From Lachnospiraceae bacterium (GTDB lineage Bacteria > Bacillota > Clostridia > Lachnospirales > Lachnospiraceae): a stretch of DNA of 33,176 nt. The notes below the pieces were generated by a model. It worked only from the letters and a program-made list of their open reading frames with translations, did no database searches and was not told the DNA's origin. Position 1 is the stretch's first letter. Every line of letters starts with the position of its first letter. Shown here piece after piece: positions 16,403 to 23,880 of the stretch. The stretch spans positions 1 through 33,176 of the forward strand of contig JAILDL010000195.1 of NCBI GenBank assembly GCA_024689465.1. The letters are read 5' to 3'. Both the position numbers and the translations under genes were made by a program.

Positions 16403-16431
16403 ATACTATCCATTTTTATGGTTTGTGTCAA
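16403..16431 (-). promoter_or_regulatory. tRNA-Arg promoter
   Basis: On the minus strand a perfect TTGACA (16431-16426), 17 bp, then TAGTAT (16408-16403). Predicted start about 17 nt before the mature tRNA 5' end. Confidence 0.82.
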
Positions 16432-16487
16432 GGGGAAAAAACAGGAAAAATAAAAATATAAGCAGCAGGGGAAAAACACGAAAAATG

Positions 16488-16517
16488 CTGAAAGGAAGGA
16501 ATTTGTTGCTTTATAAT
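16488..16517 (+). promoter_or_regulatory. Possible promoter of the FMN dehydrogenase gene
   Basis: CTGAAA (16488-16493), 18 bp, perfect TATAAT (16512-16517), about 64 bp before the ATG at 16581. The -35 matches 4 of 6 consensus bases. Confidence 0.45.
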
Positions 16518-16580
16518 ATTGTATAAGAGACAGGCAGATCACAGCATCTGAAAACGAAAACCGTAAAAAGGAGAACCCAC

Positions 16581-17477
16581 ATGGACTACCAACGGATCAG
16601 CGATGCCAATCGCATCACAGCAGAGTATATGGATTCCATTCTGATCGAACAGCGTTTGATCGATGCCAAAGTAGCAGATACCAAAGTGACTTATTTCGGA
16701 ACCACCTTTGACAGCCCGGTGCTGACGCCGGCGTTTTCCCATTTGGGACATTATAAAAACCGGGAGAAGAACGGCCTGGAGGAGTATTCCCTTGCGGCAA
16801 AGCAGTGCAATATCCTGAATTTCTGCGGCATGATGGAAAATGACGCCTTTCAGCAGATCGTCGATATCGGAGCCAAGACGGTGCGGATCGTAAAGCCCTA
16901 TGCGGATCAGGGAAAGGTCCGGGATCAGTTTGCCTATGCGGTAGATGTCGGAGCATTTGCCATCGGTATGGATATTGATCATATTTTCGGAAACGAAGGC
17001 TATGATGTGGTGGTGGGAGAAGAAATGACCGCCCAGACATCGGAGATGCTCGCTTCCTATGTCCAGGATTACAAGCTTCCCTTTGTGATAAAAGGGGTCC
17101 TCAGTGTGCAGGATGCCCTGCGCAGTGCCCAAATCGGTGCAAAGGCCATCATCGTCAGTCACCATCACGGCCGGATGCCTTATGCCCTTCCGCCTATGCT
17201 GGTGCTGCCGGCGATCCGAAAAGCCCTGGCGGGAACGGACGTAAAGATCTTTGTGGACTGCGGCATTGAAAGCGGCGCAGATGTTTTTAAAGCGCTGGCC
17301 CTGGGAGCAGACGGGGCAGCTGTGGGCAGAGCGATGATGCCTTCCCTGGAGGAAAACGGAGCGGAGGGTGTGAAGAACTATCTGGAAGATATGCGAGGGC
17401 AGCTGCGGTTTATCATGAGCAATACCGGCTTTTCATCCGTTTCGGAAATCGACGATTCGGTTCTATATTTTAGATGA
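16581..17477 (+). CDS. FMN-dependent alpha-hydroxy-acid dehydrogenase-like protein
   Basis: A 298-residue TIM-barrel flavoprotein of the FMN_dh family (lactate oxidase, glycolate oxidase, L-lactate dehydrogenase). These oxidise 2-hydroxy acids to 2-oxo acids. Visible marks are FVIKGVLSVQDA with the FMN-contacting Lys171, the active-site segment SHHHGR (193-198) in place of SNHGGR, which keeps the catalytic His195 and Arg198, and the phosphate-binding end VDCGIESGADVFKALALGADGAAVGR (about 226-250). It is shorter than classical members (about 350-370) and lacks part of the N-terminal region. The substrate is uncertain. A ribosome binding site (AAAAGGAG) lies about 9 nt before the ATG. It stands between a tRNA and a c-di-GMP gene with no clear functional partner. 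Confidence 0.82.
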   Translation: MDYQRISDANRITAEYMDSILIEQRLIDAKVADTKVTYFGTTFDSPVLTPAFSHLGHYKNREKNGLEEYSLAAKQCNILNFCGMMENDAFQQIVDIGAKTVRIVKPYADQGKVRDQFAYAVDVGAFAIGMDIDHIFGNEGYDVVVGEEMTAQTSEMLASYVQDYKLPFVIKGVLSVQDALRSAQIGAKAIIVSHHHGRMPYALPPMLVLPAIRKALAGTDVKIFVDCGIESGADVFKALALGADGAAVGRAMMPSLEENGAEGVKNYLEDMRGQLRFIMSNTGFSSVSEIDDSVLYFR

Positions 17478-17536
17478 TATCTGACACCTTCCGTGTATAA
17501 TAATAATTAGTATGTTATTTCTTTCGGGAGTATAGG

Positions 17537-19492
17537 ATGGATCAGAAAAAAGTAGACAATGAGCGGTTGGCCCTCATCGATTACCTGACCGGACTGGAAA
17601 ATCGGAGAGGGTTGTATGCCCATTTTGAATCCTATCCGGATGGCAGCTTCATTCATGCCATGTTTATTGATCTGGATAATTTCAAAAAGGTGAACGATAT
17701 TTACGGTCATGCGGCAGGAGATGAACTGCTGTCGGTGGTTTCGGGAATGATCCGGGAACAGTCCAGAGCCTATGTGGCACGGATTGGCGGAGACGAGTTT
17801 GTGATCCTGTTTCCGGAGGAAGAGTATGACCGCAAGACGGTGGAAAATATAGCCAAATCCATGCTGGAGGGGATCCGTCAGCTTTCTTTCCGGCAGGATA
17901 TCATGTCCTGGGTTTCCTTAAGCCTGGGCATTGTTTATCATCAGGCTGTATCCAAAGGGCTGGACGATATCCTGGCAAAGTGTGATACTGCCATGTATCA
18001 GGCCAAATTTAACGGCAAGGCCCAGTATGCCGTTTACAAGGATGATAAGGAAGTCAGATACAACCACACCATTGAGGTGGAAATGGAAGATGCCTTGAAG
18101 AAGGGGCAGTTTCAGGTGTATTTCCAGCCGAAGATCAATATGGTTACGTCCCAACTCATCGGTGCGGAAGCCTTGTCCCGTTGGGTACATCCCCAGGAGG
18201 GGGTGCGCCTTCCGGCGAAATACATTGAATTGTTTGAACGAAACGGCTTTATCACCCGTTTGGATTATTATGTCTTTGAGGAAGTCTGTCGGATCAAACA
18301 GGGATGGAAGGGGCAACGCTATGCGGATGTGCCTGTTTCCGTGAACTTTTCCCGCAGACATCTGTATAATGACCGTTTCCCCATGGAACTGGCAGAGATC
18401 GCGGATCGTTACGGGATCCCCCATGAACAGCTGGAGATCGAAATTACGGAGCGGGTTTTCATTCGGGACAGCGATGAGATCATCCAGATGGTGGATTGTC
18501 TGCAAAAGCAGGGCTTTCTGGTTTCCATTGATGACTTTGGATCCGGCTTTTCCGCCCTGAACCTGTTAAAGGATATCGCCATCGATACGGTAAAGATCGA
18601 TCGGGGATTCCTCCATATTTCCTCGGATACGGATCGGGGAAAGACCATTATCAAGAACATCATCCGCATGTGCAGAGACCTGAAGGTGGAAGTGATCACC
18701 GAGGGGGTAGAGACCAAGGAACAGGTGGACTTTCTGACCAGCTGCGGCTGTCAGCTGGCCCAGGGCTTTTACTACGCCATGCCCATTCCCCTGGATGAAT
18801 TTGAGGAATTTGCCCATCAGTACACCAGCAATCCCAGAGATCATTTTACCTTCCCGCTGGATGGGGATCTGTCCTCCAAGACCGGCGTAAAGACGGCCAA
18901 GGCAGTGGGGAAATATTCCTTTGTGGACGGTATTTTCAAGGACACCAAGGCGATCCATTTTCCCGGCGGTCCTACCGGACAGAATGTGGTGCACATTCCC
19001 ATTGATACCATCATCAATGACAGCTTTACCATTTCCCTGTGGATCCGGCCGACCCATAACTATATCTGGACATCGGCTTTGTATATCAAGTTTGAGACAG
19101 GATTTCTCACCATCAATCCGCTGATCGTGGAGAATATGTCTGCGGTCAGAGATCGGGATTCCACGGAGATCAACGGATGGTATGATCTGACGGGGCTTCC
19201 CCTGCAGGAAAATGTGTGGTGGCATTTTGTGGTGACCTACAATGCCAAGACAGAGATCCTGGCTACCTATATCAACGGAGAACCTACTAACCGGATGGAG
19301 AAGGTGCCGACCAACTATCTGGTAAAGTGGATCATCTTAGGCGGGGATGTTTTCCAGCCCTCCTTTGAAGGAGACATCTGCCAGTTGCAGATCTATAACG
19401 AGCCAAAGGATCCGGACTTTGTGCACAAACTGCACGATACCTACCGGACCCGGGAGGACTTTGTGGCTTTTGCGTATACGCCGGAAGAGTAA
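17537..19492 (+). CDS. GGDEF-EAL c-di-GMP protein with C-terminal LamG-like domain
   Basis: The 651-residue protein has three domains and no membrane helix or signal peptide. GGDEF (about 10-170) makes c-di-GMP from GTP; the motif RIGGDEFVIL is intact (GGDEF at 84-88), but the RxxD inhibitory site before it is absent (SRAY). EAL (about 185-445) hydrolyses c-di-GMP; EALSRW (211-216), EIEITERVF, SIDDFGSGFSAL (DDFGSG at 332-337), VKIDRGF, ITEGVET and the final QGFYYAMPIP are intact, so it could be active. Residues about 463-640 form a concanavalin/laminin-G-like beta sandwich: FTISLWIRPTHNY, WWHFVVTYNAKTEILATYINGEPT and FEGDICQLQIYNEP. LamG domains are usually extracellular sugar or protein binders, so a cytoplasmic one on a c-di-GMP enzyme is unusual. 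GGGAG lies about 6 nt before the ATG. Confidence 0.92.
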   Translation: MDQKKVDNERLALIDYLTGLENRRGLYAHFESYPDGSFIHAMFIDLDNFKKVNDIYGHAAGDELLSVVSGMIREQSRAYVARIGGDEFVILFPEEEYDRKTVENIAKSMLEGIRQLSFRQDIMSWVSLSLGIVYHQAVSKGLDDILAKCDTAMYQAKFNGKAQYAVYKDDKEVRYNHTIEVEMEDALKKGQFQVYFQPKINMVTSQLIGAEALSRWVHPQEGVRLPAKYIELFERNGFITRLDYYVFEEVCRIKQGWKGQRYADVPVSVNFSRRHLYNDRFPMELAEIADRYGIPHEQLEIEITERVFIRDSDEIIQMVDCLQKQGFLVSIDDFGSGFSALNLLKDIAIDTVKIDRGFLHISSDTDRGKTIIKNIIRMCRDLKVEVITEGVETKEQVDFLTSCGCQLAQGFYYAMPIPLDEFEEFAHQYTSNPRDHFTFPLDGDLSSKTGVKTAKAVGKYSFVDGIFKDTKAIHFPGGPTGQNVVHIPIDTIINDSFTISLWIRPTHNYIWTSALYIKFETGFLTINPLIVENMSAVRDRDSTEINGWYDLTGLPLQENVWWHFVVTYNAKTEILATYINGEPTNRMEKVPTNYLVKWIILGGDVFQPSFEGDICQLQIYNEPKDPDFVHKLHDTYRTREDFVAFAYTPEE

Positions 19493-19526
19493 GGAAACGG
19501 AACCGGCCCTATCAGAACACATACGG

Positions 19527-19565
19527 ATCCCAATGCAGAGCGTGGTGCTTTGCATTGGGATTTTC
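19527..19565 (+). terminator. Terminator after the GGDEF-EAL gene
   Basis: ATCCCAATGCA (19527-19537) pairs with TGCATTGGGAT (19551-19561), with a 13-nt loop that can pair further through AGC/GCT, followed by TTTTCTGTTT. Confidence 0.8.
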
Positions 19566-19597
19566 TGTTTCCCGGTAAGAGAATCGTAAAAAAGGGG

Positions 19598-19627
19598 TTG
19601 TGAAGGTTTGGAAGCTTATCGCATAAT
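19598..19627 (+). promoter_or_regulatory. Possible promoter of the ABC exporter gene
   Basis: TTGTGA (19598-19603), 18 bp, CATAAT (19622-19627), about 42 bp before the ATG at 19669. Moderate match only. Confidence 0.4.
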
Positions 19628-19668
19628 AAAGGAACGTGTAACGAATCTTTTATGAGGGTACAGATCTT

Positions 19669-21399
19669 ATGAAGAAAAACTTAAAGCGGCTGATCCGCTA
19701 TTACAAACCTTATATGGGAACGTTCCTGCTGGATATGTTCTTTGCCTTTCTGGCATCGGGCGTAGCCTTGGTGATCCCCCTGGCGGTGCGTTATATCACA
19801 TCGGGGATCGCATCCATGAGCTCCGAAGAAGCGCTGCAGGCAGTGATCCGGATCGGCGTGATCCTGATCGTACTGGTGGTGATCCAGTTTGTTTCCAACT
19901 TCTACATCACCACCATCGGCCATGTGATGGGGGCAAGGATGGAGCGGGATATGCGATCCCAGATCTTTGCCCATTATCAGAAGCTGTCCTTTGCTTTTTA
20001 TGATGAACAGAAGGTGGGCCAGCTCATGAGCCGTGTCACCAACGACCTCTTTGACATCACCGAGCTGTTGCACCATGGTCCGGAAAACATCGCCATTTCC
20101 TTTATCAAGCTGATCGGTGCCTTTGTGATCCTGGTCCATATCAGCGGTTATCTGACCATAGCGGCTTTCATCATGGTTCCGGTGATGTTTGTATATGCCT
20201 ATTATCTGAACCGGAAGATGAAGCAGGCCTTCCGCATGAACCGGGTAAAGATCGCGGAGATCAATACCCAGATCGAGGATAACCTGTCCGGTATCCGCGT
20301 GGTAAAGTCCTTTGCCAACGAAGCTATCGAAAACGAGAAGTTCCGTGTGGGCAATGAAGGCTTTCTAAAGGCCAAGGGCAACAGTTATTTCTACATGGGC
20401 TTTTACCATTCCGGCATGAGCGCCTTTACCCTGCTGATCAACGTGATCGTGATCATCGCCGGCGGGATCCTGCTGACGAAGGGATTGGTGAACGTATCGG
20501 ATTTTGTTACCTTCCTGTTGTATATCAACGTTTTTACGGATCCCATCCGTACCCTGATCGATTTTGCGGAGCAGTTCCAGAACGGCTACTCCGGCTTTGA
20601 GCGTTTCATGGAGATCATGGATATCGAGCCGGATATTCAGGATAAGAAAAATGCAGTGGCATTAACGGATGTAAAGGGGCACATTGTATTTGACGATGTT
20701 TCCTTTAAGTATAAGGACACGGCACATAGAGTGCTGCGGCATATCAGCCTGGATGTACCTGCAGGGGCTTATGTGGCGCTGGTTGGTTCCTCCGGAGGGG
20801 GCAAGACCACGCTGTGCAGTCTGATCCCCCGCTTCTATGATGTAACCGGGGGCAGCATCAGCATCGACGGAAAGGATATCCGGGATGTGACCTTAAAGAG
20901 CCTTCGGGACAACATCGGCATCGTGCAGCAGGATGTGTACCTTTTTGCGGGAACGGTTCTGGAGAATATCCGTTACGGCCGGCCGGATGCCACCGATGAG
21001 GAGATCGTTGCGGCAGCCAAACTGGCCAATGCCCATGACTTTATCATGGGACTTCCCAACGGTTATGATACGGACATCGGCCAGAGAGGTGTGAAGTTAT
21101 CCGGCGGTCAGAAGCAGCGCCTTTCCATCGCCCGGGTATTTTTAAAGAATCCGCCGATCCTGATCTTTGATGAAGCCACCAGCGCCTTGGATAATGAAAG
21201 CGAGAAGATCGTAAAGGATTCTCTGGAGCGTCTGGCCCACAACCGGACCACCTTCGTGATCGCGCACAGACTTTCCACCATTAAAAATGCCCAGCGCATC
21301 CTGGTACTTACGGAAAACGGTATCGAAGAGTCGGGAACTCATGAGGAACTCATGGCGTTGGACGGTGTTTATGCAGGACTGTATCGCTGGACACGGTAA
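19669..21399 (+). CDS. ABC exporter half-transporter (fused membrane and ATPase domains)
   Basis: A 576-residue type I exporter of the MsbA/BmrA/LmrA kind. The N-terminal half has six predicted helices (first FLLDMFFAFLASGVALVIPL, about 18-37) and the domain-swapped coupling region; the C-terminal half is the ATPase: Walker A GSSGGGKTT (373-381), Q-loop VQQDVYLFAG, signature LSGGQKQR (477-484), Walker B ILIFDEATSALD (Asp501, Glu502) and the switch His in VIAHRLST. All catalytic residues are present. With one copy only, it should act as a homodimer. The substrate (lipid, drug or peptide) cannot be told. It has its own possible promoter and is followed after 103 nt, with no terminator, by a Nudix gene. 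Confidence 0.93.
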   Translation: MKKNLKRLIRYYKPYMGTFLLDMFFAFLASGVALVIPLAVRYITSGIASMSSEEALQAVIRIGVILIVLVVIQFVSNFYITTIGHVMGARMERDMRSQIFAHYQKLSFAFYDEQKVGQLMSRVTNDLFDITELLHHGPENIAISFIKLIGAFVILVHISGYLTIAAFIMVPVMFVYAYYLNRKMKQAFRMNRVKIAEINTQIEDNLSGIRVVKSFANEAIENEKFRVGNEGFLKAKGNSYFYMGFYHSGMSAFTLLINVIVIIAGGILLTKGLVNVSDFVTFLLYINVFTDPIRTLIDFAEQFQNGYSGFERFMEIMDIEPDIQDKKNAVALTDVKGHIVFDDVSFKYKDTAHRVLRHISLDVPAGAYVALVGSSGGGKTTLCSLIPRFYDVTGGSISIDGKDIRDVTLKSLRDNIGIVQQDVYLFAGTVLENIRYGRPDATDEEIVAAAKLANAHDFIMGLPNGYDTDIGQRGVKLSGGQKQRLSIARVFLKNPPILIFDEATSALDNESEKIVKDSLERLAHNRTTFVIAHRLSTIKNAQRILVLTENGIEESGTHEELMALDGVYAGLYRWTR

Positions 21400-21502
21400 A
21401 TCAATTCGGGGAATACCGTTGACAGGGAAAACTGCGCAGGAAACCGATGGGACCGGGTAGCAAAAACGGCCCGGAAAGATCGAGAAAAGGATTTGAAAAA
21501 CT

Positions 21503-22105
21503 ATGAAGGATCAGAATGAGAACGCAAAAGACCCCTTAGAGTGGGAAGAGATCAGTTGTGAACACATCGTGCAGGATGAGTGGGTGGATTTTCGAAAGTC
21601 TGCCTACCGTTTTCCGGACGGATCGGTATATGAGCCCTTCTATTCCTACAGCCGCCGTAACTATGTGGTGATCGTGGCATCGGATACGGAAGGGAAATAC
21701 CTGTGCGTGCGGCAGTACCGCCAGGGGATCAAAAAAGTGACCACAGAGTTTGTGGCAGGTGGGATCGAGCGAAAGGACGGGAAAGAATACGGCGGAGCAG
21801 ACGACACCTCGGCGGAAGGGGCTCTGGAAGCGGCCAAACGGGAACTGCTGGAAGAAACCGGATACGAATCCGACGAATGGGAGCACCTCCTGACGGTGCC
21901 CTCCAATGCCACCATTTCCGATAATTACGCATTTCTGTATGCGGCGAAAAACTGCCGGAAGGTTTCTGCGCAGCACCTGGATGAAACGGAGTTTCTGAAA
22001 GTGGAACGCTACAGCAAAGATGCGATCGAAAACATGATCCGGGAAGGAAGCTTCGAGCAGGCGGTACATATTGCAGCCTGGCTTTTGTCCGAACGTCGTT
22101 CGTAA
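21503..22105 (+). CDS. Nudix hydrolase, ADP-ribose pyrophosphatase-like
   Basis: A 200-residue soluble protein. The N-terminal part (HIVQDEWVDFRKSAYRFPDG, then NYVVIVA and CVRQYRQGIKKVTTEFVAGGIE) is typical of ADP-ribose or NDP-sugar pyrophosphatases, which split the pyrophosphate of ADP-ribose to AMP and ribose 5-phosphate. The Nudix box is RELLEETGY (113-121) with Glu105 eight residues before; the stretch between AGGIE and that Glu is lengthened by a loop (KDGKEYGGADDTSA), so the usual Gly spacing is altered. The metal-binding glutamates remain, so activity is likely. It differs from the membrane Nudix protein at 947. AAAGG lies 12 nt before the ATG. Confidence 0.85.
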   Translation: MKDQNENAKDPLEWEEISCEHIVQDEWVDFRKSAYRFPDGSVYEPFYSYSRRNYVVIVASDTEGKYLCVRQYRQGIKKVTTEFVAGGIERKDGKEYGGADDTSAEGALEAAKRELLEETGYESDEWEHLLTVPSNATISDNYAFLYAAKNCRKVSAQHLDETEFLKVERYSKDAIENMIREGSFEQAVHIAAWLLSERRS

Positions 22106-22163
22106 GATTTTGAACGGACTTTTTCCAAATACTTTGTTAGAATGATCGTTTCAAACGGAAAAT

Positions 22164-22201
22164 AAAAAACCGGAAGGCGCTTAGTCGTCTTCCAGTTTTT
22201 T
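22164..22201 (-). terminator. Terminator overlapping the end of the DUF3990-like gene
   Basis: On the minus strand CTGGAAG-A-CG pairs with CG-C-CTTCCGG, followed by TTTTTTATTTT; T residues also flank the other side, so it may stop the Nudix transcript (+) too. The stop codon of the minus-strand gene (22183-22181) falls in the loop. Confidence 0.7.
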
Positions 22202-22741
22202 CATGGCCTGTGCAAACAGTGCCTGATAATCATTTTGTTCCTGCTTTAAGAGATCGCCGTACTCCTTTAGTTCCTCCGGCGTCATGATCCGGGAGGAGAG
22301 AAAATGCAGGTGCTTTCTTGCTTTTTCACTTTTGATGGTCACCTGTTTGTAGCAGGGCCCTACCAGTAACAGAGAAAGGGATTCTTCTTTGGAAAGAAAT
22401 CCGCTGGTGGTAAGTCCCAGGACATCGTAGATGGTGTCATTGGCGATGGGGCCGATGATCACGTCATAGTCTTTGAAAGGATCCGGCTCCAGACGGCGAT
22501 TTCCGAAGAGATAGGAAAACCATTCTTCATTTCGCGCGGTCCATTCCTTAATGGAAAGGCCTTCGGTATCCAGTTCATAGGAGTTTACAAAGGTCTGTGC
22601 ATCTTTCTTTGCTTTCGCCCATCTGGTGGCAAAGGCTTCATCGGGGGTTAAATAAAACCCCTGTCCGAAATCCGCGTTCTTGCGGCCGTGGGTCAGGTCC
22701 GGTTCTTTAATTTCCAGAAAAGCGGTGTGATACAGTTTCAT
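22181..22741 (-). CDS. DUF3990-like protein, possible ADP-ribosyltransferase fold
   Basis: A 186-residue protein that I recognise as resembling the DUF3990 family from MKLYHTAFLEIKEPDL, DFGQGFYLTPDEAFATRWA and DYDVIIGPIANDTIYDVL. The His5/Tyr30 arrangement (LYHTA, then GFYLT) recalls the H-Y-E class of ADP-ribosyltransferases, to which this group has been compared; that link and any toxin role are inferences. The C-terminal part is helical and charged. The start ATG lies 38 nt after the MerR stop on the same strand, so they form an operon. No ribosome binding site is visible before the ATG (ACAACAAACCT), so translation may be weak or coupled. It could also be a non-toxic cellular protein. Confidence 0.65.
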   Translation of the reverse strand: MKLYHTAFLEIKEPDLTHGRKNADFGQGFYLTPDEAFATRWAKAKKDAQTFVNSYELDTEGLSIKEWTARNEEWFSYLFGNRRLEPDPFKDYDVIIGPIANDTIYDVLGLTTSGFLSKEESLSLLLVGPCYKQVTIKSEKARKHLHFLSSRIMTPEELKEYGDLLKQEQNDYQALFAQAMKKLEDD

Positions 22742-22779
22742 AGGTTTGTTGTGAAATCGAAAACGGTGAAATAGGGGTT

Positions 22780-23742
22780 CTAGAGGACCGGTGTCATCAG
22801 GAGAAATCCGACGCCGGCTTCCTTAAGCTGCGGATCCATACAATCTTCTTCGACCAGGATATCGCCCTTGGCAAAGTATCCTTCTGCTTCGGCGCGAGGC
22901 GTCCGGGAGAGGAGAGCAGGATCGGAGAAGGGAATACGTTCTGCATTTTCCGAAAGATACAAAGGTCCTTCCGGGAAGGTAAATACGGTGATACCTTCCG
23001 CGTTATCGGAAATAAACGGGGTACCGCCCCCTTCCGGGACGCGGATCTGCATGGCCATAAAGCGCTTTACCCCCGCATGGGTCTTCTGATAGATGACCGC
23101 GGAAGGATAGCCAACAGACAATCCGGCCTGCTGGGCGGAAACGAACAATTTCAGGATATACTGGCCGAAATATTTGGGCGAGATATCGCTCTCCATGGGA
23201 ACGGCCAGCAGATGCCTTCTTGGGTAGATGGGCAGACTTCCGGTTTCTGCCTTCGATACAGCGCTTGGTTCGGATGAGGAATGTTCGTCCTGTTTAACAG
23301 ATGCTTCTTTCGGATGGCTCTCGGAAGGAGCTTTTGCAGCGTTGGTTGCAGGTGTGATGGGCTGCACATTGACCGCAGTGGTATCTGCCACCTTGGACAA
23401 TTCTGCCAGGGTATCCTGCAGGGTGGAAAGCGCTTCCTGGATCTCCCGGAGACGCTTTTCCGCCATTTCCTTTCCATCGTAGAGTAGGTTCTGGAGATTG
23501 ACGGTATGATCTTCCTGAACGTACCGGTTCAGATCCCGAAGGGGGATACCCAGGGCAAGGCATAACCGTATGGCATCCAGAAGATAAAGCTGCTCTCTGG
23601 TGTAATAGCGGTATTTGGAAACTTTATCCACATAGGCGGGCGTCAGGATCCCGATGCGGTCATAGTAGCGCAGGGACTTGATGCTCACATTTTTCAGCTT
23701 TGCAACCTTTCCGATGGAAAGATAATCCGGATGCTTGGGCAT
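22780..23742 (-). CDS. MerR-family transcriptional regulator with effector-like domain
   Basis: A 320-residue regulator. Residues 6-75 are a MerR winged helix: YLSIGKVAKLKNVSIKSLRYYDRIGIL, the YRYYTREQLYLLDAI wing and LGIPLRDLNRYV. A coiled coil for dimerisation follows (about 85-118). Residues 119-169 are a low-complexity linker rich in Ala, Ser, Pro and Glu, unusually long for the family. Residues 170-320 form a separate domain (RRHLLAVPMESDISPKYFGQYI onward) that resembles the BmrR/GyrI-type ligand-binding fold in layout; I am not certain of it. AGGAGG lies 8 nt before the ATG. MerR proteins usually act near their own gene, so the DUF3990-like gene downstream is the likely target. Confidence 0.85.
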   Translation of the reverse strand: MPKHPDYLSIGKVAKLKNVSIKSLRYYDRIGILTPAYVDKVSKYRYYTREQLYLLDAIRLCLALGIPLRDLNRYVQEDHTVNLQNLLYDGKEMAEKRLREIQEALSTLQDTLAELSKVADTTAVNVQPITPATNAAKAPSESHPKEASVKQDEHSSSEPSAVSKAETGSLPIYPRRHLLAVPMESDISPKYFGQYILKLFVSAQQAGLSVGYPSAVIYQKTHAGVKRFMAMQIRVPEGGGTPFISDNAEGITVFTFPEGPLYLSENAERIPFSDPALLSRTPRAEAEGYFAKGDILVEEDCMDPQLKEAGVGFLLMTPVL

Positions 23743-23880
23743 AGCGGCGCCTCCTGGAAAACAGTTTTTTAAATCTGGATCGATTCCTTTCTTATTTTAG
23801 AACGAACCGAAAGAAAAAACTATGACACAGTGGTAGACTTTGAAGCTCTATTTTTGTTACATTTGTTGAAATAGTCTTTT

